Source of the DNA: Carex sylvatica
Lineage: Eukaryota; Streptophyta; Magnoliopsida; Poales; Cyperaceae
DNA length: 56,186 bases
Direction of reading: 5' to 3'
NCBI GenBank assembly: GCA_964058845.1
Contig: CAXKVR010000446.1
Location: forward strand, 1-56,186
Each line of letters starts with the position of its first letter. Within the stretch, counting starts at the first letter, position 1. Below, piece by piece: positions 33,165-46,200 of this stretch. The position numbers and the translations under genes were made by a program. The notes under the pieces are model-generated. The model made no database searches. It was not told the DNA's origin and saw only the letters and a program-made list of their open reading frames with translations.

Positions 33165-33510
33165 GGTTAAAATGTTCCATCGATTTAGTGCTGTCCTACC
33201 TCTTTAATTTTATTTTTAAAATTCAAACAGCCGTTATAAATTATTTAATATGATCACTATATTAAAAATATATTTAATAATTAAATTTTATATTTTTTTT
33301 TAAATTATCTACTAAACTTTTAAATAGATACAAAATTATTATTTTTAAATTCGGAATTATCCTAAAACAATAATCTTTTACCTATTTAACATAATAGCAA
33401 AAGTTCAAAAAATATAAAATTTAATCTTCAAGCACATTTTAAAATGAAGATTATGTTAAACAGTTTGAACTTTGAAAAAGAAAATAAGAATGTGAGACAT
33501 AATTAAAGTA
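33165..33510. mobile_element. Degraded foldback element, shared-core family
   Basis: Weak palindrome: left AATTCAAACAGCCGTTATAAAT...GATCACTATATTAAAAATAT, right AATCTTCAAGCACATTTTAA...AAACAGTTTGAACTTTG. The right arm keeps AAAAAATATAAAATTTAATC and AAGCACATTTTAA, which match the core of the copies at 13-14 kb. Ends cannot be set. Confidence 0.5.
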
Positions 33511-36500
33511 TAAAAATAATAATTTGACAATTTGGATTATTTCTATTTCTAACATCTCTTATGCCAAAATATTAAAATACGGAATTCAAATAATACTTAA
33601 ATCATAACCGTGGATTTAGTAATGTCTCTATATAGAGAGATCTAAATTCAATTTTCAAAAATAATATTAAAAAGATGCTGGAGTATAGTGAGATATTTTA
33701 ACAATAAAAAATGATGTTTAAACCGTTTAAACTGATTTTAAATCTTCTTGTGTTGAGTTTATAGGAAAAAAAAAGTAAAAACGGATTGCACAAATTTTTT
33801 GCAATAAATTTTTTTTTCAATAATTGAGTCAGTAGAACAAGAAAAAAAAAAAGGGATAAAAGGCACAAGGCCAAACAAAAGTTAACTTACATACTGTTCA
33901 CATCCCTAATTAACCCGGATCAAAATAAAACTCTAAATCTCAAACTACTCAGTAGTAAATAGTAATCCCCCTTCACAAAACAATCTGACACAACACAATG
34001 CCAGCAAAATATCAAGAGTGACATATTCTTACAAGAAAAAATAAATGAAGAAAACATAGCGCATCTATTGAAAGCCACACACTATTTAATTATTTTTTGT
34101 ACATCGTACAAAATTTGCTTTTCTGATATTTTTATGGTACAATCGACTTGATCAGCATGTGATATTACTGTTTGTGGGCATTTCTGTCTGGGGATCAGCA
34201 ATCATTGAACCCAGCTTTTATGGTTTCCAGATTCCAGTAGTGGAAAAATAAAAAACACAAAAAAAAACCCAACAGCAAAAAAAAAATTAGGAGAACCAAA
34301 TTTTAAAATAATTACAAAAAAAGTAGCCCCAGTATCTATTTTTTTTAATTATATAATTAATTTTGAAAATTAAATCGGAAAAATTAAAGAAATAAAAAAT
34401 TTCCATCTCCGTCATAAAGCAAAGCAAAGCGCTGTATGTTTTTCGGCGACACGGCTCATGATCATAGAAAATTCTTGGGATGGGAAAAATGTAATCTGCC
34501 TTAAGCCAGAAACAAATTAAAATTCCTCATTTTTTTAATATTTCTTTGTTGATCGTATCAGAGAAAATAAGGTCAAAATATATCATCAAAATTCCCTTCT
34601 AATCCATCGACCATCTCTATGTATAGAGAGTAAAAATACATCCCCTTCTAATTCATCTCTTTTTCTTATTTTCATCTCTACTTAAGCACAACATTAGTCT
34701 CTTTAATTATCTGCACCGATGATACAGGATGCTTGTGATGTTAAAATAATAATTACATGTTCAATTTATCAAACCCATCGCAATTGCAATTTGGGGTATT
34801 TTGTCCCAATTTAGGGTACTGGACCGAGAGGTTTAATGCATCGGCATTTTTTCTGCGATTGGGACCACAGTCTGACATAATATTTTGCTTTATGTGTCCT
34901 GTATTTTCCTTTAATTTTTTATAAGGAAAATTTTGTAATCCAGTGGATCTGACATAATGTTCTTAGTGGAGGTGGTTGATTTTTTTTTTGTATTCTTTTG
35001 AGAAAGGATGTGGTTAAATTATTTGCTGTATAACCAGACAAATTGCATATGACATCTAGTTGCTTGTATAGGAGTTCTTTAGATCCGAACTGCCCGATTA
35101 AAATCCGGACTAAAATTCGAAATGGATTGCACGAGGCCTTCCATATCGCGCGGATTCTGACTGGATGGTTCAGATCTAAACAGAAATATTCATTTGGATC
35201 TGAACGAATAATAACCCCACCAAGTGGTGTCCAAGATCTCGGATGTTTCTGTTTTGGAAATGGAGATTGGCATTTATTTTCTGAAATTTTACCTCGGAAT
35301 TTATAATATAGATTACTCTAATTAATAAAGTAACAAACTTGAAGAAATAGACAGTTTTGGTTGGTAACAGGACTAGCAACATTTACTGACTTGGTTGACT
35401 TGATATGTTCTTAAAAAAAATTAAGATCTAGCCTTCAAAAAATTTCAAAATTGAGTTATAGTTAGTAATGGAATGTCAGTATGTTATATATTTTGTACTT
35501 GCTCTTTGTTCTAAAGCTTAATTAGGAATCAATTGTCTATAAATTAAAAATTTACATTTTATCTTTATATTCTGTATTTTTTTTACAAGTACTTATACCT
35601 GTTAGCTCTCTTGTAAAATAAATTATACTACGTTAATTTATTCAACGTTCCAACCTTAATTCTTTAGTTCCGCTCATGTTTATGCATGTATATGTAATTA
35701 AATTATATTCAAATGTTCAGTATAAGTTTGTAATTTTTAATTAAGCGACAATCATGTTGATTGGTGATAACTAGGGTACTATGAATAAAAGAGGCGGGGT
35801 CCATCTATTATGTTCATGCTCATTCAAATTATTAGTTTTTAGGTTTAATGTTTCCATCTCTGTGTAGAAAATTGTATAGCAACCACAAATTAATGCAAAA
35901 TTAAATGGACATTCAGAGAAAGCAACTGTTTGAGAATTGTTGCTCAAAATTTATACGAGAAGAAACAAGAATGATATATAAGAGAACTAGTATTTGGTCT
36001 GGTAATAAAGACAATGTTCTCTATGTGAGAAGTTGTAGATTCAAAAGTCAGGTAGAGAAATACCTTGTGTATATTAAATAGTCGGATGAATTGACCACCA
36101 ATTTTACTAAAACAAAAAGAAAAAACAAGAGTGATAACTATACACTAGAGGTGAGGTTATTTTTTTTTTACTTCCATCTTATACTATAAAAATATATGAT
36201 AACTAGATACATACATTATGAGAAATTTTATTTTAGTGTTATTTGGTTTCATATTCATTATTCTAAAACCCATAAGAGGAGACCACCTGACTATTACACG
36301 AAAATAGTTAGTCGAGCCCTTTTTTTTTTTAAATATATTTTATAAATAAAAATACATTCAAGCACTTCCGTACCAAAATAACTTCTACATGATTTTTCAA
36401 AACTCAAAATGCAACTAGCAAATATGTTCCAGATGTATGCATTTTGTCAAATTTCAGACAAATAGACTAATCAAATTTCCAAAGAAAAAACTTTGAACGT

Positions 36501-39500
36501 ACTTCGACTTCAAAACTTGTTCTTTGTTTTTTTCCTCATTTTTATTGATCCATTCTTGGTATGAAATAATGGAGAGGAGACCAGTGCTTGATGTCTCCTA
36601 TTGGCTTTGTTTTCCGTTATGGCATTGATTTCCAGAAGAGACTTGAGAGAAGGAAGAGATCCCAAAGCAATGCATACACTTAATTACAAGGTAATTAATT
36701 GACTTACAGTTTACGAGACAAAATTTTCAGTTCTTTACGAGTAAAATAGCTCTGCATTTTAATCAGGGCACTAACTCGAACTCGATGGCTGTGTATTTTG
36801 AGTAGAACTAGGGTGTTCTTAAACTCATCAAATTCTTTGACCTGAAATCAATTAATAAGGGAACTTAGCCCCCATCCCCTCCAGCTTTTTCTGCCCCTGC
36901 ATGAGTTATATGTTCTTGAAAAAACCACTATTATGGATGAAAAAAGGAATAGAGATGTAAAACTTAGAAAAAAGGGAAAATTGTCAAAATGTCACTTCAA
37001 AATTTTTAAATTGTCAAAATACCACTCTAAACTTTGAAATTGTAAAAATGTCACTCCAAACTTAATTAATTTATAATTTTGTCATTTATACTCAATTCTT
37101 ATACTATTTTTATTAAAATTAACTGAAAAATAATGTTTTGAAATACATATTTCTAAACCGTGTTGTGCAATTTTGTCACACTATGAATTTTTTATCATTC
37201 GGAGCGTGATTATACAAGCATTTTCACACCTTTCTTTGGCCCGTCAACCTACATCGCCAACAGAAATGAAAACAAAATAACAAAACGGAGTCAGCTACAA
37301 AGCTCAGTAACTGGTTATTTAACGACGCATTTCTCTATAATTAGCTTAATTTAACAACCATTCAAATAGACTAGATTAATCCACACAAATACACATTAAA
37401 TTATGCACGCATATTTAGCCAGTGATAGCACGTCAGTGTAGGTTATCCATAAAACAAGTCACATCATATTCACACATGTGTAATCCCTGTCACAGCGATT
37501 CTCACATTGTCATAACACAATTTCTTAAACCGCCAATCCAATGAGAAATCCATCCAGCATTGGAAGGCCGCCAACCCACTGAAATGTCCAACCAACAGTG
37601 GGAGGCTATAATCACATATCAAATTCTAACCTCAGACCCGCTATTTCGTTAAATATGTCATCATAATCCAATATGCAATACCAATATTCAAATCAACCAT
37701 ACAAAACGAAAAGACAGTTATAGAGAACTCGAGTTACCTGATAGTGAGATTTTCAGAACTCGAAATTGGATTTCAACAACAACTCATAATCACTGCGACG
37801 TAGACAGAATTCAAATCAGACAAATACTCGATCAATAATTGATGTGAGAATAATACCAGTTGGAATAAAATGAGAAATTATTACCAACAGATGAGATAGG
37901 CGTCGACTGGAGCGATAATTATTGGCAATCAAGTTGAATATATAATTTATGGAGAATGAAGAGAGGATAAAGTAGAAGGCAAGTCATATTGAAAAGAGAA
38001 AAGAAATTTCACAGAGAGCGGGAGTTAATTAATCAAGGGGTTACGCATGGTTTTCATTTATTGGAGGCGGCTTAATCCAAAGGTTGTATGGATGAATTCG
38101 AGGGGTGCATCCAGGGGCTACAGTTATTTATATGAGAGAACTATAGAATTCAACTTTCAAAATTACACTAGAATAGTCGGTTATTGACATATTACGAGAT
38201 GAATAACAGTAGTGACCTTATTATATAAAGTTAATAAAGCATGAAGCTATATTTAAAATATACTATGTAGTGTAAAAAGAGACTCAAGTAAGATAGTATA
38301 TATTTTTTGTAAGTTAATTGAACAAAAAGACTGATGTAATAATATTCCGAGTAGTACAGTATATATAATCAAATTCGTTATTTAGAAAATCAAAAAAAAA
38401 TATGACAAGTTTATTATTTCATTATTATTATTTTCTGAAAGAGACATCTACAGTGTTTTAATATTATAAATATAATTTTGTAAGCATAAATAATAATTAG
38501 CTCAATTTTTTGGAATGTTATAAATTTTGAAATACGTAATTAACTCCATTATGTGTTTAACTTCATAATTCGAAAGTCTGACTCCATTATTACCAATTTC
38601 ATACGTACTAGACAGTAGCGAGTGCCGTTTATTCTTAAAGCCAGCAATTAAGGTGCACGAACCATTGAATACATGATCTGAGTGGTAGATTAGAGTCGCT
38701 CACCTTATCTTATTTTTAATTATTTTGTTCAGCTCTCAGATTAACTACTTAATTACAGGTTTGAATAATTTATTTAGCCTAGTAGAGATAGACTAGTTAG
38801 ACGTGCGAAAGCAATCATGCATTGCTGATGTTATCAGTGGAATTTTTCCTGTGTTTGGTTGAACTACAGCATAAAATATAAAATATGAGTCTCGCTTAAC
38901 AAATTTATGTAAACTTTCCCCAGTTTAATGCAGCGCCAAACTCAAATGCAATAAAGTGCAAGAAAATAGAAAATAATATAAATTAAAATAATTTAGCTCG
39001 TATGTTGGTTACAACCTAATTATGAATCAAAGATCAAGTCTCAACATATTAATAAATATTTGTTAACACGACGTTGTGACTTTCGCAACTTCTACTGCAG
39101 GAATTAAAAATGTTCCTCAACAAAATTAAGACCATTTCAAAAATTCTCAGATGCTGGTTAGTATACTAATGATCAGTTAGCTTACTGTATAATATTATAG
39201 TGCATATAAGATATGTAGGCAACCAAAACCGAAAATCAGACCTAGGGATTTATTTATTCTTATTAAAAGCTCGGTTGGCTTAATGTATTACATAATTTAC
39301 ATTATAAGATTTGTAGGCAGTCATGTGTTACATCATTTCCTTCTAGTATGTGTTTGCTCTTATTACAAAATAAATTAGTTGGAACAGCTCTATCAACCAT
39401 AGAAATAACAAAGATAGTCATGATCATAATAGAACTAGAAAATATACATGCCGCACTCTATATCACTAGGACTCATCTTTCTATTACATCCAACAACTCT

Positions 39501-40242
39501 AAAAAAAAAAAAAAAAATGTACTAGAGAACATAAAGAAAATCTACAAATAAAATAATAAAAAGAAATAGAGAAAAGGTTACACAAATACAAAAATCTACA
39601 GTCAACAAGCTACACTGATTCGCATTAGATCTGTACAATTTCACCGAGGAAATTTATCTAAAATTTTCCTCCAGAAACAAACCTGCAACAAAAGAGAGCA
39701 TGATGCATATAAACCCAAATATGTAACTTTAACCCCCACTTAACTAATATTTATTTTCATTTTTTAGATTTTTTTTAATTTTACAAACATCACTAAACAT
39801 TATGTCAGTTTGATCATTCATTGCAATAGGTAACTTTACCTCCGCTTCACGTGAACTGACAATGAAGCAACCTAGTTGTCAACAGGACAATCTGGCAGCA
39901 ATTAATCACTTTTAATCTGACATAATATACTATTTAACACTTCTGTAAAATTGTTAATAAGCTAGAAACAGTAGGCCCTGTATCTTATATGCAGATAAGA
40001 TGATTGTTGTTTCCTGTTTTCTAACAAATTACACAAATATTGTGTGAAATTTTGAAATACAGATATATACATTCATGTATAAGAAAAGAAAAAAAAAAAT
40101 GCAAAGGTGAAAAGACACAACATACCTTTAACTAACATTGATAAGCACGATCACTATATCATTCGGAAAAAAGAAGAAAAAAAAAAGGTATTCTCCAGTA
40201 GTTAGTTCCTTCAATAGCTTGTTAGAAGATGCAGTATGGTAA
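33511..40242. other. Long AT-rich intergenic region, no gene seen
   Basis: Nearly 7 kb without a plausible exon, domain or RNA gene. The last few hundred bases (from about 39.9 kb) probably include the 3' untranslated region of the formin gene. A slightly less AT-rich part at about 37.2-38.1 kb may be an old retroelement piece, but I found no LTR or coding motif in it. A short open frame at 35043-35306 has no recognisable content. Confidence 0.5.
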
Positions 40243-43200
40243 TTATCGGTTTGAATGTTTGGTCGGCGACCGAAACAGATGATTTGACAGCTCTTTTGTA
40301 GGTGTACTGGGTTTCAATTTTTCATTTTCGGCAGCTTTGAGAGCCTTTTTCTTCTCTAGTTCAAGTTGCTTGCAGTTCTCCTCATGGGCCTTAATGAACA
40401 TCTTGACAAAATTTACTATTGTCGAGACAACTGAAATTAAATTGGATACAAAAGCACAACCCTTGTATTAGCACTTGGCAACTTCAACACAATTTTTTGT
40501 TTGCTCAACAAAATCAACTTATCTTGAATTTACTTGGTGTTAATGTACTTGGATGGTCATACCAAGGGTGTCAGTACTTCTATATTAGCAGGTGTAGTAT
40601 ACATCTTTAATATGCAACCTAAGGCCCAAAGTAAAATTAATCATCAATTATGGCTTAGTTATACACAGACATGTGATTCATCTTGACTGATGTATTAAAA
40701 CCAAAGCAGGTACAGGTCCAGACAGGTACAAGGATATGGAACCTTTTTTTCAAAAACAATATAAGGATATAGAAGCACCTTGCTCGAAAGGGCACCGGGC
40801 AGGGTCTTCACCAAAATATCTAGCCAATGCATCTGCATTCCTTCCCTATCAAGTACAATAGCTTTATCAATGCCATTTTGCTGAAGAAAGATAAATGAAA
40901 AGGTTTCATGGGCAGCAAAAAGAGAGAAACCAGAAACTGATGCATACCACAGTCGAATAAAGTTGTGCCAAAGCCCTTACATCAGCCTCAGCACCATGAA
41001 GGAACTCTTTCAGTGTCTACAAAAGAAGAAGACTAATAAAATATTGAAAAATTAAAGCATATGAAGTTTAAGTTGTTAATGATCTCTAACAGTAAGAGTA
41101 TCAGTTCCAACAGCCGGTCAGCTAATTGGTTCTAAACTGGTGCCGGTCCCACTACCATAAAGAACTTTCTTTATGCAAAGTATGCCCATAACATCCTGAA
41201 AACAATTAAGGTATCCATTGCAGTGGTATGGTACAATACCATACTTCACATACCAAAATTGGTACAAGCATGTAACTGGTACAGTTACAACAAAACAAAT
41301 TCCACATATTAGACTAAAAATGGCACAATAGATAGCACCTTCCGGAAGGCGTCGGAAACAGGCCCATCACTCTCAGATGTAGATAGTTCTTGCTCAACCT
41401 TCTCAAGCCCTTTGTTTACAGCTTGCATTTCCTCTGCCAATGATTTCAGTTGTATCTACAGAATCATAGATAAGTTTTTTGTTAGTATTGTCTTTTTCTT
41501 GACCATCTAGACATTGGAATTCAATGGTAATAATTCATCTGTATACCTCAAAAATGTTAAATACAATGTAGAATTATTTTTACCAAACTTTAAAAAAGTT
41601 CATCCACACCGCTATGACATTAAAAAAGTTCATTCACCACCTTTATTATCTCTACACAAAAGATGAACAAAGATGTATCTTGTCTTTCTTTTTCTTTTTC
41701 TTTTTTCTTTTTTTTTGAGAAACAAAAAAAAATATATAAGAATAGGGAGATTATCATTCTTATATATCAGGCTATACACCATCGTATGATTTCTGCAGAC
41801 CCCACATAAAATTATCCTAATTTTCCCATCTGTTCATAATTTTTAGTATTGGAAATAAAAAAAGGGGGGTTCTGGCTCCACAACCTCCCTTTTGCATTAA
41901 TGTTTCAAAAACCCAAAAGTCCTAACAACAAGCCAAGATATGAATGCGCCGAAATTATATATTACAGTTTACACATCAATCCATTTATGTTATGGACTTG
42001 ATTTTCTGCGAAACAAACAGAAAAAATTATAAATCAACGCAAATGAGAGTTTGTGGCAACTTGTGCCACCCAATATTTCTGGCACCAGAACCCACTAATA
42101 ACATTACCTTGACAGCCTGCTCCACACTAACTAGATCCTTATGAAAATCTAGTAGTTCTGGAAGCTTCTCAGCTAGAACCTACACCAAAAATAAAACCTT
42201 ATTGACACTTCTTTCGACATAAAAGTACAAAAAGAATACAAAAGAAGAAGAGACAAATGTAATCAACCTTGCATAAGTAATGCATTAAGGTCATCTTATT
42301 ATTCCGTGCACGAGTATCACTTAGTTTGAGAAGGCTGTCCAACCTGAATCCAACAGCAGAGCCTGCATATATAAGTGCCTAGTAATTTATATGAATACTT
42401 GTGACATGAAGAAAGATTAAAAATGACCTAACTGCCCCTCGAGTGTAGTACCCTACAACGCATTGGAGTAACAAACTCTCCTTACATTTTGCCAGAAAGC
42501 AACGAGAATATTGGAATATTGGAGTGCTTACCTCTAGCAGTTCCCTGGTTGAGTGCATTACCCAAGGACAAAATTGTTTGCATGATCCTCTTGAATTTGA
42601 CAGAACCCCTTATCTGTAAATAAATACAATGTATGAGAAAGGTAAAACAATCCATATAAAATAATAATGTTTCAATATCTAAAGAAGTACAGATGAACCT
42701 CTTCTGCGCATGAGTTAACAATGTTCAAGTTTCGCCCAAGATCAGAAATCTGGAATATAAAAAATACACAAAGAAATCAAAAATAGTAGTTGTAATAGTG
42801 TCTTTCAGAAAGTAAGTTGTAACAATTCTCCATTAAGTAATGTTTTTTGTACTCTTTGGGACATTTTTTAAGTTACAGTTTTCTCTCACTTGGTACAGAA
42901 TGAGACAGAGAGTTGTTGAACCTGAGATCTGAATTGAATCTTGAAAGAGAAAACTCTTAGCTTAGATTCCACGCGTGGCACTTTCATAAGTTCCAGAAAA
43001 TACTAGTAAAGATAAGAAGGGGGGAAAATAGGTAATTATCAACACAGCTATTTCCCAAATCAATGCTTTCTGCAAAAATGCCTTTAAGAGCTTTATACTG
43101 ACCCGTTCACATTCTCCTAAGCTTTCCCTGTCTCCCTTGAAGTCCTGAGTTAAATAAGAGCATTAGAAAAACTATTTGAAAAGGCTATTTCTTGATTAGT

Positions 43201-46200
43201 ATTACATTAGCAGAGTTGCCCATCAATTGAACTTGTCGCTATATCATACTACTGGCACTCAAACAATGCAAGTAATGCTTGCATTAAAGAGAATACATGC
43301 CAGGGTACAGTTTGTTACCTTCAGAAGTTCAATTTCCTCCTTTGATGGGGTGAATTTTATAAGGTTCTCAACCTGATCTCCATCCAGAACAGTATCATCT
43401 AAGGCAAGAATTGCTCCCTATAACACATTGTCATAGTTATATAGAACTTGTTAGAGATTATTATCAACAAAAATATAACTAAACATCCAACATATAAATG
43501 ATCAATCGCTTACCATTAAATCAGATAATGGCATCTTAACTTTTGTTAGCATAATCCCACAATTATTGGCCTTGCGAAGGTCAATCTGTAACCAATGAGA
43601 TAAATAAACAAATACATAGATAAGAACAGGAGAAGTCCAGTGCTGCCTTGGATTGCTAACATTTGACTATATTTTCAGTAAAAATTGAGCCAAGTTATGT
43701 CATAAAAAGGAAACAGATATATACTAGATGAATTTTCTCATTTTTTGGGGCAGAAGAACGTCCGCCTGATTTGTCAGCAGAACCCTTGGTGTCAGAGGTG
43801 GGGACCACTGCCGAAAACAAACATTCTAGCTCTGCCATGTCAATTACTGGAGCCCTGACATATCAAGAAAACCAATTATGCAACGGCTAACAACAATTGC
43901 AATGTTGGAATTATATATCATACCACTCAGGTCCAACAAAGAGATCAAAGGAACCTTTACTAGACAAGATCAAAACAATATTCGATCAGTTACCCACATG
44001 GGTTGACAAGATGGACGAGAACAATTGAAAAAAAATTCTAGAGAACTTGAGAGCATTAATCATAAACACAATAGAAGTAAACCTAATTATTTGTCATTTA
44101 CAATTGATTAACAACTCAAGCCTTTTCATACATTTATTTACTATTTGTTGTCAATTGCACATTATTCATTTACTTTTGCTTATTTGGGGTACAGAATGAA
44201 TTAGAAATTACTTTGATAACTAACAAATTAGGGATTAAACACACACTGCAGCAGAAACTGCTGGCTACCAAAACAAAACACTGATAATCCGTGGCTGGTA
44301 CATGCCAGTATGAATGGTAGCAAAATCTAAAAAAATAAGGTCTTTCTCAAAGGATAAACCAACAATCACTGATATTTCAAGATGACACCAAATTCTTGTT
44401 TTTGCAATTGAGACTCAACTTTAGCTTGATATAAAGCTTTTTCTTTCTTTTATTTTTATTTGATAGATAATGACATCAAAAGCCACATTCAGTCAAAACC
44501 CGCTAAATTAACCATTTCGCCATAATCCAAATAAAGTCTAATAGAACAAAGATTATTTGTAATTTAAGTTGCACGTTCAGATGTAATTTTGAAAGGCACG
44601 TTGATTTCATTGAGTTGAGATGAAATAGTGAGGGACAACTTGGTTAATGTTTAGACTTAAGTTTGTTTTAACAATTTGATATCATTTGCAAAGGGATGTT
44701 GGCCATGAGTTGCAAGTATGAGGTAATGGGAGTACTATGCAAAATGGGTATAAAGAAATAGAAAGTTAAAAACAAAACAAAACGAATAATAGATAGTAAG
44801 GAAAGATACTGCTTTGATTCTTCAGCCCAGAGGCTCCCTTGCATAGCCCTGGTGACCTTGACCCAATGCAACGGCTTTAAATTCTTCTTGGCTTGAGCAT
44901 TTTGCATACTTCTAGAACCAAAACCTAACTTCCCCTTGAATGAAGGTGCCTTTATACCATTCGGAGGTGGTGGGGGCCCACCTCCACCAGGCCTCAAGTG
45001 GGGTGAGTCCGGTACAGCTGGAGGAGGTGGTGCAGGTGGACCAGGAGGTGCTTTTGTACCAGGTGGTGGTGGCGGAGGTGGTGATGGTGATGGTTTATTT
45101 GTACTGATGGGAGATTGTTTCAATGAAGGATGTGCAGATGTCGGAATTGGTGGGGTCAGAGGGGAGAGGGAGGGAGACGGTGGTGGAGGCGGGGCGGGTG
45201 CCTTGGCAGGAGTACTCTTGAACAAGGGGGAAAGAGATGGAGGAGGCGGTGGTACAGGTGGAGATGCTGCTGCTGCTTCTGCTGCTGAATGAGATGGAGG
45301 CGGCGGCGGTGGTGGTGGTGGTGGTGGTGGTGGTGGTGGAGATGCAACTGACGATCGTGGTGGCAGTGGGGGAGGTGGAGGAGGTGCAACTGATGGCTGT
45401 CGCGGTGGAGGTGTAACTGATGCCAGTGGCGATGCTGGTGGTGGGGCAACTGATGGATGTGGCAGTTGTGGTCGAGTGGAAATTGATGGCAGTTGTGGTG
45501 GAGTGGAAATTGATGGTAGTTGTGATGGAGGGGCAACTGATGGTGGTTGTGGTGATACAGGTATGGATCCAACTGATATTAGCTGACCTGGTGTCAGAGG
45601 TGTAAGTCTATGTGGCAAGGGTGATGGTGGTGGTGGTGGTGGTTGTAAGCACTGAGGTCCAATAATACTATTTACTTTATCTTTTGGAGTTGCAATACCA
45701 GTAGGAGAATGTGGCCTTGGAGCAGTTACAACTGAGATTTTCTGAACATGGCCAACAGAAGCTGTGCTATGATCTTGTAAGAGGTCAGTGATGCCCAGAG
45801 CTTGGGTCGACCGGGACAAGGGGATACGTTGTGAGATTATTTTGGGGTTAGGTTGTTGCTTTGCAAGTTGTTGTTCAGATTTAATATCAGCAGGTGGTGA
45901 TATGCAAGTAGAGCCCAGGGAACCAGATGATGACCCAGGTTCTTTTTTCTGAGAAGTTGTTTCAGGCTCCTTTGACACATATTTTGATGAGTTGATGGAG
46001 TGAGGCAGCTCTTTGTCTGAAGCAGTTTTGGTTCCTGCTTTGGACATAGAAGCATCTTGTTCATCTTGCATGGAAGTTGATAGGTTTGTCTGATTGTCTA
46101 CAGTTCTATCATCTAATTTTGCTTCTTTTCGAGGAAAGGTGGGTCTCATATTCTTTGCCAGCTGGATTGGTTCTTGATATTTCCGAGGTGAAACAGATTC

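Noticed and set aside
35043..35306. 87-codon plus-strand open frame
   Set aside because: No recognised domain, no neighbouring exons and no conserved motif; isolated in AT-rich DNA.
44936..45292. Glycine-rich plus-strand open frame
   Set aside because: It is the complement of the proline codons of the formin FH1 segment.
45156..45572. His-rich minus-strand open frame
   Set aside because: Alternative frame of the CCA/CCT-rich FH1 codons.
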